NCBI RefSeq assembly: GCF_014297445.1
Contig: NZ_JACORU010000005.1
Span: 310,001-374,000 of the forward strand
Origin: Ramlibacter albus
GTDB taxonomy: Bacteria > Pseudomonadota > Gammaproteobacteria > Burkholderiales > Burkholderiaceae_C
Direction: 5' to 3'
Length of the DNA: 64,000 nucleotides
Position numbers and translations under genes: made by a program. Shown piece by piece: positions 32,791 to 41,423 of this stretch; position 1 is the first letter of the stretch, and each line of letters opens with the position of its first letter. The notes beneath the pieces were generated by a model. The model saw nothing but the letters and a program-made list of their open reading frames with translations. It did no database searches and had not been told where the DNA came from.

Positions 32791-33258
32791 CTAGTTGACG
32801 ATGAGGGTGCCCACCATGCCGGCCTGGTAGTGGCCGTCGATGAGGCATGCGAAACGGAATTCACCAGCGCGGTTGAAGTGCCACACGAGGCTTCCCTTGC
32901 GGCCGGGTCGCACGTGGACCATGCCGGGGTCGTCGTGCTCCATGCCCGGGTGCCTGGCCATCATGGCCGCGTGGGCGTCCAGCTCCTGCTGCGTGCCCAG
33001 CACGAGTTCGTGCAGAAGCCGCCCCTGGTTGGCGACCACGAAGCGGATGGTCTCGCCGCGCTTGACCTCGATGCGCTCGGGCGCGAAGCGCATCGCATCG
33101 GTCATGCTGACGCGAATGGTGCGCGTCACGGCCTTGGCGTTGCCCGCGACGCCCCAGGCCTTCTGCTCCGGCGCCGCGTGCGCGGAATGCGTGCGCGACT
33201 GGGCCTGCGCGAACGGCACAGCCATGGAGAGCGCCATGGCGGCGGCAATGATCTTCAT
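32791..33258 (-). CDS. cupredoxin-domain protein of the copper efflux operon
   Basis: Exported copper protein of 155 residues. A signal peptide of about 19 residues (AVPFAQAQS) is followed by a cupredoxin fold, with a first ligand His in RLLHELVLGT (about 80-89) and the C-terminal copper loop Cys-x-His in FACLIDGHYQAGM, where Cys, His and Met are arranged as in type 1 sites. A His/Met-rich insert (HAAMMARHPGMEHDDPGM, about 95-112) would add weak copper sites. Its start overlaps the cusA stop by 4 nt (ATGA). The likely role is to buffer or oxidise periplasmic copper beside the efflux pump. Family members of this type occur in many betaproteobacterial copper clusters. Confidence 0.85.
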   Translation of the reverse strand: MKIIAAAMALSMAVPFAQAQSRTHSAHAAPEQKAWGVAGNAKAVTRTIRVSMTDAMRFAPERIEVKRGETIRFVVANQGRLLHELVLGTQQELDAHAAMMARHPGMEHDDPGMVHVRPGRKGSLVWHFNRAGEFRFACLIDGHYQAGMVGTLIVN

Positions 33259-36200
33259 CGACGTAACTCCCTGGCTTTGACGATGCCATAGATGGCGGGG
33301 ATCACCGCCAATGTCAAGACGGTGGACGACAGCATGCCGCCCACCATCGGCGCCGCGATGCGGCTCATCACTTCCGAACCCGTCCCGGTGCCCCAGAGGA
33401 TCGGCAGAAGGCCGGCCATGATCGCCGAGACCGTCATCATCTTCGGCCGCACGCGCTCCACGGCCCCTTCCTCGATGGCCGCTTCCAGGTCGGCGGCGGC
33501 CGGCGAACGCCCCTCGGCGGCGCAGCGCTGCTTCACCGCCGTCCACGCATGGTCCAGGTAGATCAGCATCACCACCCCCGTTTCAGCGGCCACGCCCGCC
33601 AGCGCAATGAAACCGACGGCAACAGCCACCGAGAGGTTGTAGCCCAGCGCCGCCATCAGCCACACGCCGCCCACCAGCGCGAAGGGCACCGACAGCATCA
33701 CGATCAGCGTCTCGGGGATGCGCCGGAAGTTCAGGTACAGCAGCAGGAAGATGATCAGCAGCGTGAGCGGCACCACGATCTTCATGCGCTCGATGGCGCG
33801 CTCCATGTACTCGAACTGGCCGCTCCACGTGACGTAGTAGCCGGGCGGGAACTTCACCTTCTCCGCGACGGCCTTGCGCGCGTCGCCGACGTAGGAGCCG
33901 ATGTCGCGGTCGCGGATGTCGATGTAGATGTACGCCGACAGCAGCGCGTTCTCGGTGCGGATGCCGGGCGTGCCGCGCACGACCTTCACCTTCGCCACCT
34001 GGCCCAGCGGCACCATCGCGTTCATCGCCGGCACCAGCACCTCGCGCTCGATCTGCTCGGGGCTGGCGCGCAGCTCGCGCGGGTAGCGCACTGTCACGCC
34101 GAAGCGCTCGCGGCCTTCGACGGTGGTCGTCACCATCTCGCCGCCGAGCGCCGTGCCGATCACTTCCTGCAACTCGCCCACGGTCAGGCCGTAGCGGGCG
34201 AGCTCTTCGCGCTTCGGCTCGATGTCGAAGTAGAAGCCGCCGGTGATGCGTTCGGCAAACGCGGACGTTGTCCCCGGCACGTCCTTCACCACGCCCTCGA
34301 TCTCCTTGGCCAGCCGCTCCATCTCGGCGAGGTCCTTGCCGAACACCTTGATGCCGATCGGCGTGCGGATGCCGGTGGAGAGCATGTCGATGCGCGCCTT
34401 GATCGGCATCGTCCATGCGTTCGAAATGCCGGGGAACTGCAGCGCCTTGTCCAACTCGGCGATGAGCTTGTCGGTGGTCATGCCCGCGCGCCACTGCTCG
34501 CGCGGCTTGAGGTTGATGACGGTCTCGAACATCTCCACCGGCGCGGGGTCGGTGGCCGTGTTCGCGCGCCCCGCCTTGCCGTAGACCGAAGCCACTTCGG
34601 GGAAGCTCTTGATGATCTTGTCCTGCGTCTGCAGCACTTCCGCGGCCTTGGTGATCGACATGCCGGGCAGGGACGAGGGCATGTACAGCAGCGTGCCTTC
34701 GTCCAGCGCGGGCATGAACTCGGTGCCGAGTTTCATCGCCGGCACGATGGAGGCGACAAGCGAGAGCACGGCCAGGGCGATCGTGAGCTTCTTCCACTTC
34801 ATCACCCACTCGATCACCGGCTGGTAGGCGCGGATGAGGAAGCGGTTGACCGGGTTGCGCGCCTCCGGCAGCACCTTGCCGCGGATGAACAGCATCATCA
34901 GCACCGGCACGAGCGTCACCGACAGCAGCGCCGCGCCGGCCATCGAGAAGGTCTTGGTGTACGCCAGCGGTGAGAAAAGCCGCCCCTCCTGTGCCTCCAG
35001 CGTGAAGACCGGCAGGAACGACACCGTGATCACCAGCAACGAGAAAAAGAGCGCGGGCCCGACCTCCTTGCATGCCGCGAGCATGGCCTCGCTGCGCTCG
35101 GCCAGCGTGTGGTCGGCCGGCAGGCGTTCGAGGTGCTTGTGCGCGTTCTCGATCATCACGATGGCCGCATCCACCATCGCGCCGATGGCGATGGCGATGC
35201 CGCCCAGGCTCATGAGGTTGGAGTTCATGCCCAACGCGCGCATCGCGATGAACGCAATCAGCACACCCACGGGAAGCATGACGATGGCCACCAGTGCGGA
35301 GCGCACGTGAAGCAGGAACACCACGCACACGGCCGCGACGATCAGGCTTTCCTCCAGCAGCGTGCGCTTGAGCGTGTCGATGGCGCGGTGGATCAACTCG
35401 GAGCGGTCGTACACCGCTTCGATCGTCGTGCCCGCGGGCAGGCCCGAGGAGATCTCCTGCACCTTGGCCTTGAGGTTGTGGATCACCTCCAGCGCGTTCT
35501 GCCCGTAGCGCGCCATCGCGATGCCGGAAACCACTTCGCCTTCGCCGTTCAGTTCGGCAAGCCCGCGGCGCTCGTCGGGCGCCATTTCCACGCGCGCGAT
35601 GTCGCGCACCAGCACCGGCGTGCCGCCTTCGGCCTTGACGACGAGCGCCTCGATGTCGGCGCGGCCGCGCAGATAGCCGCGCCCGCGCACCATGTACTCG
35701 GTCTCGGCCATCTCGACGACGCGCCCGCCGACGTCGCGGTTGGAGTCGCGGATCACCTGCGACACCTTCGCCAGCGGGATGCCGTAGCCGCGCAGCTTCA
35801 CGGGGTCCACGGTCACCTGGTAGGTCTGCACGAAGCCGCCGATGGAAGCGACCTCCGCCACGCCCGGCGCCTTGGTGAGCTGATAGCGCACGTACCAGTC
35901 CTGGATCGCGCGCAGCTCGGCAAGCGTGCGGTCCCTGGCGACCAGCACGTATTGGTAGACCCATCCCACGCCCGTGGCGTCCGGGCCGAGGGCCGGGCTC
36001 ACGCCGCGAGGCAGGCGGCCCGACGCGAAGTTCAGGTACTCCAGCACGCGCGAGCGCGCCCAGTAGATGTCGGTGCCGTCCTCGAAGATCACGTACACGA
36101 ACGAGGCGCCGAAGAACGAGAAGCCGCGAACGACCTTGGACTTCGGCACGGCCAGCATCGCGGTGGTGAGCGGGTACGTCACCTGGTCTTCCACCACCTG

Positions 36201-36374
36201 CGGTGCCTGGCCGGGGTACTCGGTGTAGACGATCACCTGCACGTCCGACAGGTCGGGCAGGGCGTCCAGCGGCGTGCGCACCAGCGCCCAGACGCCGGCC
36301 AGCACGATGAAGACGGTCGCTAGCAGCACCAGGAAACGGTTGCGCCCGGACCAGTCGATGATGCGGTTGAGCAT
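33255..36374 (-). CDS. cusA: CusA/CzcA-type heavy-metal RND efflux pump
   Basis: Inner-membrane proton-driven pump of the HME-RND family, 1039 residues, the normal length, which exports Cu(I)/Ag(I) with CusB and CusC. Twelve membrane helices are visible as one N-terminal segment, two clusters of five or so (about 340-530 and 865-1020), and two large periplasmic loops. DALPDLSDVQVIVYTEYPGQ near residues 37-56 is the family N-terminal signature. The GATMVDAAIVMIENAHK-like segment around 397-412 (GAMVDAAIVMIENAHKHLE) carries the proton relay Asp and Glu. Several Met in the second periplasmic loop (SMRIGI-type, VPAMNAM) are consistent with a monovalent-metal pump. The gene overlaps the cupredoxin gene and follows cusB by 10 nt. 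Confidence 0.93.
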   Translation of the reverse strand: MLNRIIDWSGRNRFLVLLATVFIVLAGVWALVRTPLDALPDLSDVQVIVYTEYPGQAPQVVEDQVTYPLTTAMLAVPKSKVVRGFSFFGASFVYVIFEDGTDIYWARSRVLEYLNFASGRLPRGVSPALGPDATGVGWVYQYVLVARDRTLAELRAIQDWYVRYQLTKAPGVAEVASIGGFVQTYQVTVDPVKLRGYGIPLAKVSQVIRDSNRDVGGRVVEMAETEYMVRGRGYLRGRADIEALVVKAEGGTPVLVRDIARVEMAPDERRGLAELNGEGEVVSGIAMARYGQNALEVIHNLKAKVQEISSGLPAGTTIEAVYDRSELIHRAIDTLKRTLLEESLIVAAVCVVFLLHVRSALVAIVMLPVGVLIAFIAMRALGMNSNLMSLGGIAIAIGAMVDAAIVMIENAHKHLERLPADHTLAERSEAMLAACKEVGPALFFSLLVITVSFLPVFTLEAQEGRLFSPLAYTKTFSMAGAALLSVTLVPVLMMLFIRGKVLPEARNPVNRFLIRAYQPVIEWVMKWKKLTIALAVLSLVASIVPAMKLGTEFMPALDEGTLLYMPSSLPGMSITKAAEVLQTQDKIIKSFPEVASVYGKAGRANTATDPAPVEMFETVINLKPREQWRAGMTTDKLIAELDKALQFPGISNAWTMPIKARIDMLSTGIRTPIGIKVFGKDLAEMERLAKEIEGVVKDVPGTTSAFAERITGGFYFDIEPKREELARYGLTVGELQEVIGTALGGEMVTTTVEGRERFGVTVRYPRELRASPEQIEREVLVPAMNAMVPLGQVAKVKVVRGTPGIRTENALLSAYIYIDIRDRDIGSYVGDARKAVAEKVKFPPGYYVTWSGQFEYMERAIERMKIVVPLTLLIIFLLLYLNFRRIPETLIVMLSVPFALVGGVWLMAALGYNLSVAVAVGFIALAGVAAETGVVMLIYLDHAWTAVKQRCAAEGRSPAAADLEAAIEEGAVERVRPKMMTVSAIMAGLLPILWGTGTGSEVMSRIAAPMVGGMLSSTVLTLAVIPAIYGIVKARELRR

Positions 36375-36384
36375 GGTCGCGCCT

Positions 36385-37899
36385 TCAGTGCTGCACCGAG
36401 GTGATCACCCATTCGCCGGCGCCGCGCTCGACGAACTCGACGTTCACCTTCGCCTTCGGCTGCAGGTGCGCGAGCAGCCCGCTATTGGCCACCTTGAACT
36501 CCATCGTCATCGCCGGCCACTTGAGCGTGGGCACGGGGCCGTGGTTCAAGGTGACCGTGCCGGCTTTCGCGTCGACGGCTTCGACGGTGCCGCTGGCCTT
36601 GTGGCCGACCGCCGTGGGCGCTGCCGGCGCAGGTGATGCTGCCGGGCCGAGACCGGACACGGCCGCCTTGAGGTTGCTCTCGGCGTCGATCAGGAAGTTG
36701 GCCGCCACCACGACGCGCTCGCCTTCCTTCACGCCTTCGAGCACCTGCACGAAGTTGTCGCCGCGCGCACCGGTCTTCACCTCGCGCGGCTCGAAGCGGC
36801 CTTCGCCCTTGTCGACGAGGACGATGCGGCGCGTGCCGCTGTCGATCACCGCGGAGTCCGGCACCGCCAGCACCTGCGTGCGCGCGCCGGCCTGCAGTTC
36901 CACCTGCGCGAACATGCCGGGCTTGAGCAGGCCGCCGGGGTTCGGGAGCTCGATGCGCACGGGCACCGTCCGCGTCTCGGCTTTCAGCGTGGGGTACACG
37001 TAGGTGACGCGGCCTTGCAGCGCCTTGTCCGGGTAGGCGTTGATGCGCACGGCCGCGGCGGCGCCGCTGCGCACAGAGCCGAGGTCCTGCTCGTTCACTT
37101 CAGCGACGACCCACACCGCGGAAAGGTCGGTCACCTGGTACAGCATCTCGCCGGGCATGAAGCGCATGCCCTGCACGGCCTTTTTCTCCGTGACGATGCC
37201 GCCCACCGGCGAGCGGAAGGTCACGGTGCGCCGCGGCTCGCCGTTCTTCACCAGCGCCGCCAGATGCTCGGGCGGCAGGTCCCAGTTGCGCAGGCGCGCG
37301 AGCGCCGACTCGGCCAGCTGCTTCATGCCGGCCTGCGCTTCCGCGCCCGCGCCGGCCATGGCCTGCGTGCCCTGCATCGCGATCGCGTATTCGCGCTGCG
37401 CGGCGACGAGCTCGGGGCTGTAGACCTCGAAGAGCGGCTGGCCGCGCGCGACGGGTTGGCCGGTGACGTTGACGTGCAGGCGTTCCACATAGCCCTCGAA
37501 CTTGGGCGAGATGACATGCACGTGGCGTTCGTCAGGCTCCACGCGGCCCACCGCGCGCACCGCCTGGCCGAGCGTGCGCATCGACGCGAGTTCGGTGCGC
37601 ACGCCGAGCTTCTGCACCTTCTCCGTGGAGATGCGCACCTGCCCGCTGGCGGACGCAGCGGCAGAGTCTTCGCCCTCGTAGACCGGGACGTAGTCCATGC
37701 CCATCGGGTCCTTCTTCGGCACGGGCGAGGTGTCCGGCAGGCCCATCGGGTTGCGGTAGTACAGCACCTTGCGCTGCTTCGTGGGTTCGGGTGCCGCCGA
37801 GGCGGTTTGCGGGGTGTGCCCGCGCTGGCCGAACCAGTAGCCCGCACCGGCGGCGATGGTGGCGGCGACGGCCGCGGCGAGGAGAGTGTTGGCTTTCAC
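36385..37899 (-). CDS. cusB: CusB-type membrane fusion protein with fused CusF domain
   Basis: Periplasmic adaptor of 504 residues linking CusA to the outer-membrane channel. One N-terminal helix (5-22) anchors it. A heavy-metal-binding segment (YYRNPMGLPDTSPVPKKDPM, about 47-66) precedes the barrel-sandwich, helical hairpin and beta-barrel domains typical of CusB. From about residue 430 it continues into a complete CusF-like OB domain (GTVEAVDAKAGTVTLNHGPV, then LKWPAMTMEFKV with the Trp and Met-x-Met ligands). The start is a GTG that overlaps the cusC stop (GTGA). Because the chaperone is built in, metal hand-over could occur within the adaptor itself, in addition to the free CusF at the end of the operon. 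Confidence 0.92.
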   Translation of the reverse strand: MKANTLLAAAVAATIAAGAGYWFGQRGHTPQTASAAPEPTKQRKVLYYRNPMGLPDTSPVPKKDPMGMDYVPVYEGEDSAAASASGQVRISTEKVQKLGVRTELASMRTLGQAVRAVGRVEPDERHVHVISPKFEGYVERLHVNVTGQPVARGQPLFEVYSPELVAAQREYAIAMQGTQAMAGAGAEAQAGMKQLAESALARLRNWDLPPEHLAALVKNGEPRRTVTFRSPVGGIVTEKKAVQGMRFMPGEMLYQVTDLSAVWVVAEVNEQDLGSVRSGAAAAVRINAYPDKALQGRVTYVYPTLKAETRTVPVRIELPNPGGLLKPGMFAQVELQAGARTQVLAVPDSAVIDSGTRRIVLVDKGEGRFEPREVKTGARGDNFVQVLEGVKEGERVVVAANFLIDAESNLKAAVSGLGPAASPAPAAPTAVGHKASGTVEAVDAKAGTVTLNHGPVPTLKWPAMTMEFKVANSGLLAHLQPKAKVNVEFVERGAGEWVITSVQH

Positions 37900-39116
37900 A
37901 GGTCTTCTCCCAGCGTGCGTTCGATCTCGGCCAGGCGCATCTGCGCCTCGGTCTCGGCCTTCAGGCGGTCCAGCCGCGCCTTGCGGATCTGGCGCTGCGC
38001 TTCGAGCAGCGCGCTGAATTCGAGCTTGCCGCCTTCGTACGAGGCCAGCGCGGAGCGCAGCGCCAGCTCGGACTGCGGCAGCGCCTGCGCGGTGACGAGG
38101 TCCACCGTACGGCGCGCGACGTCGAGCGACGCGAGGCTCTCGCCGATGTCGCCTGCGACCTGCACGGCTGCGTTGTCGATTCGGGCGCGCGCCGCGTCCA
38201 CCATCGCCTGCGCTTCGGCCTCCTGCGAGCGCCGCGTGTCCTGCTGCAGCGGCAGGTTCAGCTCCACCATCACGCCCCAGCTGGCGTTGCGCGAGTTCAT
38301 GCGCGTGGGGCCCGCGCCGACGTTCACGTCCGGCAGGCGGTTGCGCAGCGCGAGCTCGCGGTTCTTCTCCGCGGCCGCGAGGCGCGCTTCCTCCGCGCGC
38401 ACCACCGGGCTCGTCGCGCGTGCGCGCTGCACGAGCGTGGCGGCATCCGGCACCGCCGGCAGCGGCCGTGGCTCGCGCGGGTGCGCGAGGGCCGCCTCCG
38501 AAGGGCGCCCGAGCAGCGCGTTGATGCGCACGTGCAGGTGGTGCTTCTCCGCCTCCAGCATCAGCAGCTCGGCGCGCATCGCGGTCTGCTCCAGCTGCGC
38601 GCGGATCGCGTCCTGCTGCGGCGCCAGCCCGCCCGCATAGCGGGCCTGCGCCACCTGCTCCATGCGCCTGACCAGGTCCAGCACTTCCCGCGTGATGCGC
38701 TCGTTGGCGACGGCCGCGTAGTAGCGCGCGTAGGCCGTCTTGATGCGCATCGCCAGCTCGGCCCAGGCCGCGTCGGTGCGGGCCTGCGCTTGCCGCGCAT
38801 CGGCGCTGGCGGCTTGCACGCGCAGCTCGCGCTTGCCCCATGCGGGCAACTGCTGCATGAAAGTCAGGCGCGTCTCGGGTGGCGCCTCGGCGTCACGCAG
38901 GTTCATGCGCTCCACCCGCAGCACCGGGTCAGGCAGCGCGCCGGCCGGCTGCACGCGCTGGCGCGCGGCCTCGGCTTCGGCGCGCATCAGCGCCAGCTCG
39001 GGGTTCTGCGTGCGCGCGGCTTCGAGCAGCGTCTGGAGGTTTTCCCCCAGCTGCGCCGCGGCGGCGGGGCCGGCGAGCGCGAAGGCGAGGGCGATGGCAA
39101 TGGGAACGCGTGGCAT
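37896..39116 (-). CDS. cusC: CusC/TolC-family outer-membrane channel
   Basis: Outer-membrane efflux channel of 406 residues. A signal peptide ends near residue 23 (GPAAAAQLG). Two repeated helical hairpin regions rich in Ala, Glu, Arg and Gln (about 30-200 and 230-400) are the OEP repeats that form the alpha-barrel. AGGAAACGAAC precedes the ATG at 39116, so an upstream in-frame ATG is less likely. It is the second gene of the copper operon, 67 nt after the small Cys/His-rich gene, and overlaps cusB by 4 nt. It is shorter than E. coli CusC, which is common for betaproteobacterial HME systems. Confidence 0.9.
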   Translation of the reverse strand: MPRVPIAIALAFALAGPAAAAQLGENLQTLLEAARTQNPELALMRAEAEAARQRVQPAGALPDPVLRVERMNLRDAEAPPETRLTFMQQLPAWGKRELRVQAASADARQAQARTDAAWAELAMRIKTAYARYYAAVANERITREVLDLVRRMEQVAQARYAGGLAPQQDAIRAQLEQTAMRAELLMLEAEKHHLHVRINALLGRPSEAALAHPREPRPLPAVPDAATLVQRARATSPVVRAEEARLAAAEKNRELALRNRLPDVNVGAGPTRMNSRNASWGVMVELNLPLQQDTRRSQEAEAQAMVDAARARIDNAAVQVAGDIGESLASLDVARRTVDLVTAQALPQSELALRSALASYEGGKLEFSALLEAQRQIRKARLDRLKAETEAQMRLAEIERTLGEDL

Positions 39117-39183
39117 GTTCGTTTCCTGGAGACCCATGGGACCCGCCCGCGGCAAATTGCGGACGGACTACGGCTGGGAGGGC

Positions 39184-39513
39184 TCAGGAAACGGGCGGCT
39201 TGCGGGTGGGGCGCGGCTCGGCGCTCGTGAAATGGATGGCGGCCTGCGCGGGCGTGGCGCGCGGCGCGGCGCCCGCGACCAGCACCGGCATCGCCGGCAA
39301 AGCGTGGAGCGAGCAGGCCTGGCATTGCTCGCACGACGCGGGGTTCGTCTTGCCGTCTTCGTGCGCCGCGTGGCCGGGGCAGTCGGCATGCATCGCCTGC
39401 GCCGCGACGGCCTGGTCCAGCTGCTGCGCGAGCATCTGCCCCGCCATGGCTTCGCCCACCCAGCCCTTGAAGAGCAGGGCGGCGACGAGCAGCAGGATCA
39501 TGCGGATGCGCAT
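39184..39513 (-). CDS. small Cys/His-rich exported protein (CzcI/CopL/DUF2946-like)
   Basis: A 109-residue exported protein that opens the copper operon. Residues 4-25 form a signal peptide; the mature part has clustered metal-type residues, AMHADCPGHAAHEDGK (about 40-55) and SCEQCQACSLHA (about 60-71), then a Pro/Ala-rich tail. Small proteins of this composition (CzcI, CopL, DUF2946) lead many heavy-metal operons and are thought to help sense or bind metal; their exact role is not settled. A TAAACT hexamer ends 6 nt before the ATG, so the mRNA is predicted to be leaderless, and an FNR box is centred 40.5 bp upstream. An internal ATG at Met5 is an alternative start. Confidence 0.7.
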   Translation of the reverse strand: MRIRMILLLVAALLFKGWVGEAMAGQMLAQQLDQAVAAQAMHADCPGHAAHEDGKTNPASCEQCQACSLHALPAMPVLVAGAAPRATPAQAAIHFTSAEPRPTRKPPVS

Positions 39514-39519
39514 GCCCGC

Positions 39520-39525
39520 AGTTTA
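39520..39525 (-). promoter_or_regulatory. -10 element (TAAACT) of the copper efflux operon
   Basis: On the minus strand TAAACT ends 6 nt before the ATG at 39513, leaderless type. Confidence 0.55.
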
Positions 39526-39546
39526 GTGCGGGCCGCAAGTCCCCGG

Positions 39547-39560
39547 TTGATCCGGCTCAA
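39547..39560. promoter_or_regulatory. FNR/ANR box shared by two divergent promoters
   Basis: TTGAT-CCGG-CTCAA matches the FNR consensus TTGAT-N4-ATCAA at 9 of 10 positions. Its centre lies 40.5 bp from the start codon at 39513 and 42.5 bp from the one at 39596. If both genes are leaderless, as their -10 hexamers suggest, the box is at the class II activation position for both. Confidence 0.7.
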
Positions 39561-39582
39561 CCAGCGGGCCCGGGCGCCTTCC

Positions 39583-39588
39583 TAGACT
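39583..39588 (+). promoter_or_regulatory. -10 element (TAGACT) of the MBL nuclease gene
   Basis: CCTAGACTGG with TAGACT ending 7 nt before the ATG at 39596; leaderless type. No -35 match is visible 17 bp upstream, as expected of an activator-dependent promoter. Confidence 0.55.
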
Positions 39589-39595
39589 GGCCCGC

Positions 39596-40954
39596 ATGAA
39601 GATCACCTTCCTGGGCGGCGCGGGCACCGTCACCGGCTCGAAATTCCTGCTGGAGCACGAGGGCAAGCGCCTGCTGGCGGACTGCGGCCTGTTCCAGGGC
39701 CTGAAGGAGCTGCGCCTGCGCAACTGGGACCGGCTGCCGCTCGCGCCGGACCGCATCGACGCCGTGGTGCTCACCCACGCCCACATCGACCACAGCGGCT
39801 ACCTGCCCGCCCTCGCGCGCCAGGGCTTCCGCGGGCCCGTGTACGCGACGCGTGCGACACGCGATCTGTGCAGCCTGCTGCTGCCCGACTCCGGCCACCT
39901 GCAGGAAGAAGACGCGTTCTACGCCAACCGGCACGGTTTCTCCAAGCACCACCCGGCGCTGCCGCTCTACACGGAATACGAGGCGCGGCGCACGCTGCGC
40001 CAGTTCCGCGCGGTGGACTTCGACGAGGGCTTCGAGCCCATGCCCGGCGTGCAGGTGCGCTACTCGCGCGCGGGCCACATCCTCGGCGCCGCGAGCGCAC
40101 TCGTCACGTGGGGGGGCGGCAGCGCGCTCTTCTCCGGCGACCTCGGCCGCGGCAACGACATGCTGATGCGCCCGCCCGAGCCGCCGCGCGCGGCCGACTA
40201 CGTGTTCATGGAGTCCACCTACGGCGACCGCGACCACGAGCCCGTCGACGCCGCTGCCGCGTTGCAGGACGTCGTGACGCGCACCGCGGCGCGCGGCGGC
40301 GTCGTCGTCGTGCCCGCCTTCGCGGTCGGCCGCGCGCAGGCCCTGCTGCACCTGCTGGCGCAGCTCAAGCGCGAACGGCGCATCCCCGACCTGCCGCTCT
40401 TCCTGAACAGCCCGATGGCGGCGGACGTCACGCAGATGTACCACCGCTACCGCGAGGACCACCGGCTCTCGGACGCCGAATGCGACGCGATGTGCCATGC
40501 CGCCCGCGTGATCAACAGCGTGGAGGAGTCGCGCGAGTTGAACAACATCCGCTTTCCCGCCGTCATCGTCTCCGCCAGCGGCATGGCCACCGGCGGCCGC
40601 GTGGTGCATCACCTCAAGGCCTTCGCGCCCGACCACCGCAACACCATCCTGCTGGCGGGCTACCAGGCCGCGGGCACGCGCGGCTGGCGCCTGCAGGCGG
40701 GCGAGAAGGAGATCCGCATCCACGGCGAGATGGTGCGCGTGCGCGCGGAGGTGACGAGCCTCGGCTCGCTGTCGGCGCACGCCGACCGCGGCGAGTTGCT
40801 GGCTTGGCTGGGCCGGCTGCCCGCCGCGCCGAAGCAGGTGACGCTGGTGCACGGCGAGCCCGAAGCGGCCGCCGCGCTGCAGCAGGCCATCGCGCAGCAG
40901 CACCCCGCGTGGCCGTGCGACGTGGCGTCGCACCTGCACACGCGCGAGCTGTGA
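39596..40954 (+). CDS. MBL-fold RNA nuclease (beta-CASP, CPSF-like)
   Basis: Metallo-beta-lactamase/beta-CASP hydrolase of 452 residues, the family of CPSF73-like RNA endonucleases. Metal ligands are in HAHIDHSG (61-68), the His of AGHILGA (about 160), the Asp of FSGDLGR (about 180) and the C-terminal motif SLSAHADRGEL. The RMK and beta-CASP region contains FMESTYGDR and SASGMATGGRVVHHL. Cytoplasmic, no signal. In proteobacteria these proteins often occur with FNR-controlled stress genes, and the box upstream here supports that. It diverges from the copper operon across 82 bp. RNA target and physiological role are unknown. Confidence 0.92.
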   Translation: MKITFLGGAGTVTGSKFLLEHEGKRLLADCGLFQGLKELRLRNWDRLPLAPDRIDAVVLTHAHIDHSGYLPALARQGFRGPVYATRATRDLCSLLLPDSGHLQEEDAFYANRHGFSKHHPALPLYTEYEARRTLRQFRAVDFDEGFEPMPGVQVRYSRAGHILGAASALVTWGGGSALFSGDLGRGNDMLMRPPEPPRAADYVFMESTYGDRDHEPVDAAAALQDVVTRTAARGGVVVVPAFAVGRAQALLHLLAQLKRERRIPDLPLFLNSPMAADVTQMYHRYREDHRLSDAECDAMCHAARVINSVEESRELNNIRFPAVIVSASGMATGGRVVHHLKAFAPDHRNTILLAGYQAAGTRGWRLQAGEKEIRIHGEMVRVRAEVTSLGSLSAHADRGELLAWLGRLPAAPKQVTLVHGEPEAAAALQQAIAQQHPAWPCDVASHLHTREL

Positions 40955-40955
40955 A

Positions 40956-41423
40956 TCAGGCCTTGTTGTACGAGGCGAAGACGCGCGTCTCGCCGGTCTT
41001 CAGCACCAGCAGCACGTCGTAGGGGTCGCGGCGCTTGCCGTACTCGGGCCCGTCCATGCCGGGCGCGCCGATGGGCATGCCGGGGACGGTGAGGCCCACG
41101 GCCTGCGGCTTGTCCTTGAGCAGCCGGCGGATGTCCGCCGCGGGCACGTGGCCTTCGATCGCATAGCCGCCGACCAGTGCCGTGTGGCACGAGCCGAGTT
41201 TCGCGGGCATGCCCATGCGCTGGCGCATCGCGGTGTTGCCGCCGTCGTGCGCCTTGACCACGAAGCCCGCGGCTTCGAGGTGCTTCACCCAGTCCTTGCA
41301 GCAGCCGCAGCCTTCGTCCTTCCAGACTTCCGCGAAGACCTTGGGGGCCTGCGCGTGGGCAGCGGGGAGCAGGGGCAGGGCTGCGAGCGCCAGGACGGCG
41401 CGCCGGGAGAGTTTCTCGTTCAT
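40956..41423 (-). CDS. DUF411 family metal-binding protein
   Basis: Exported protein of 155 residues of the DUF411 family, found with copper and other metal-resistance genes. A signal peptide with a twin-arginine-like start (SRRAVLALAALPLLPAAHAQ) is followed by VWKDEGCGCCKDWVKHLEAA, where Cys39, Cys41 and Cys42 form the conserved metal site, and by GSCHTALVGGYAIEGHVP, the second family motif with a Cys-His pair. It overlaps the stop of the PAS sensor gene by 4 nt (ATGA), so the two are one operon. A periplasmic copper-binding role is likely from family and context but has not been shown for most members. Confidence 0.88.
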   Translation of the reverse strand: MNEKLSRRAVLALAALPLLPAAHAQAPKVFAEVWKDEGCGCCKDWVKHLEAAGFVVKAHDGGNTAMRQRMGMPAKLGSCHTALVGGYAIEGHVPAADIRRLLKDKPQAVGLTVPGMPIGAPGMDGPEYGKRRDPYDVLLVLKTGETRVFASYNKA

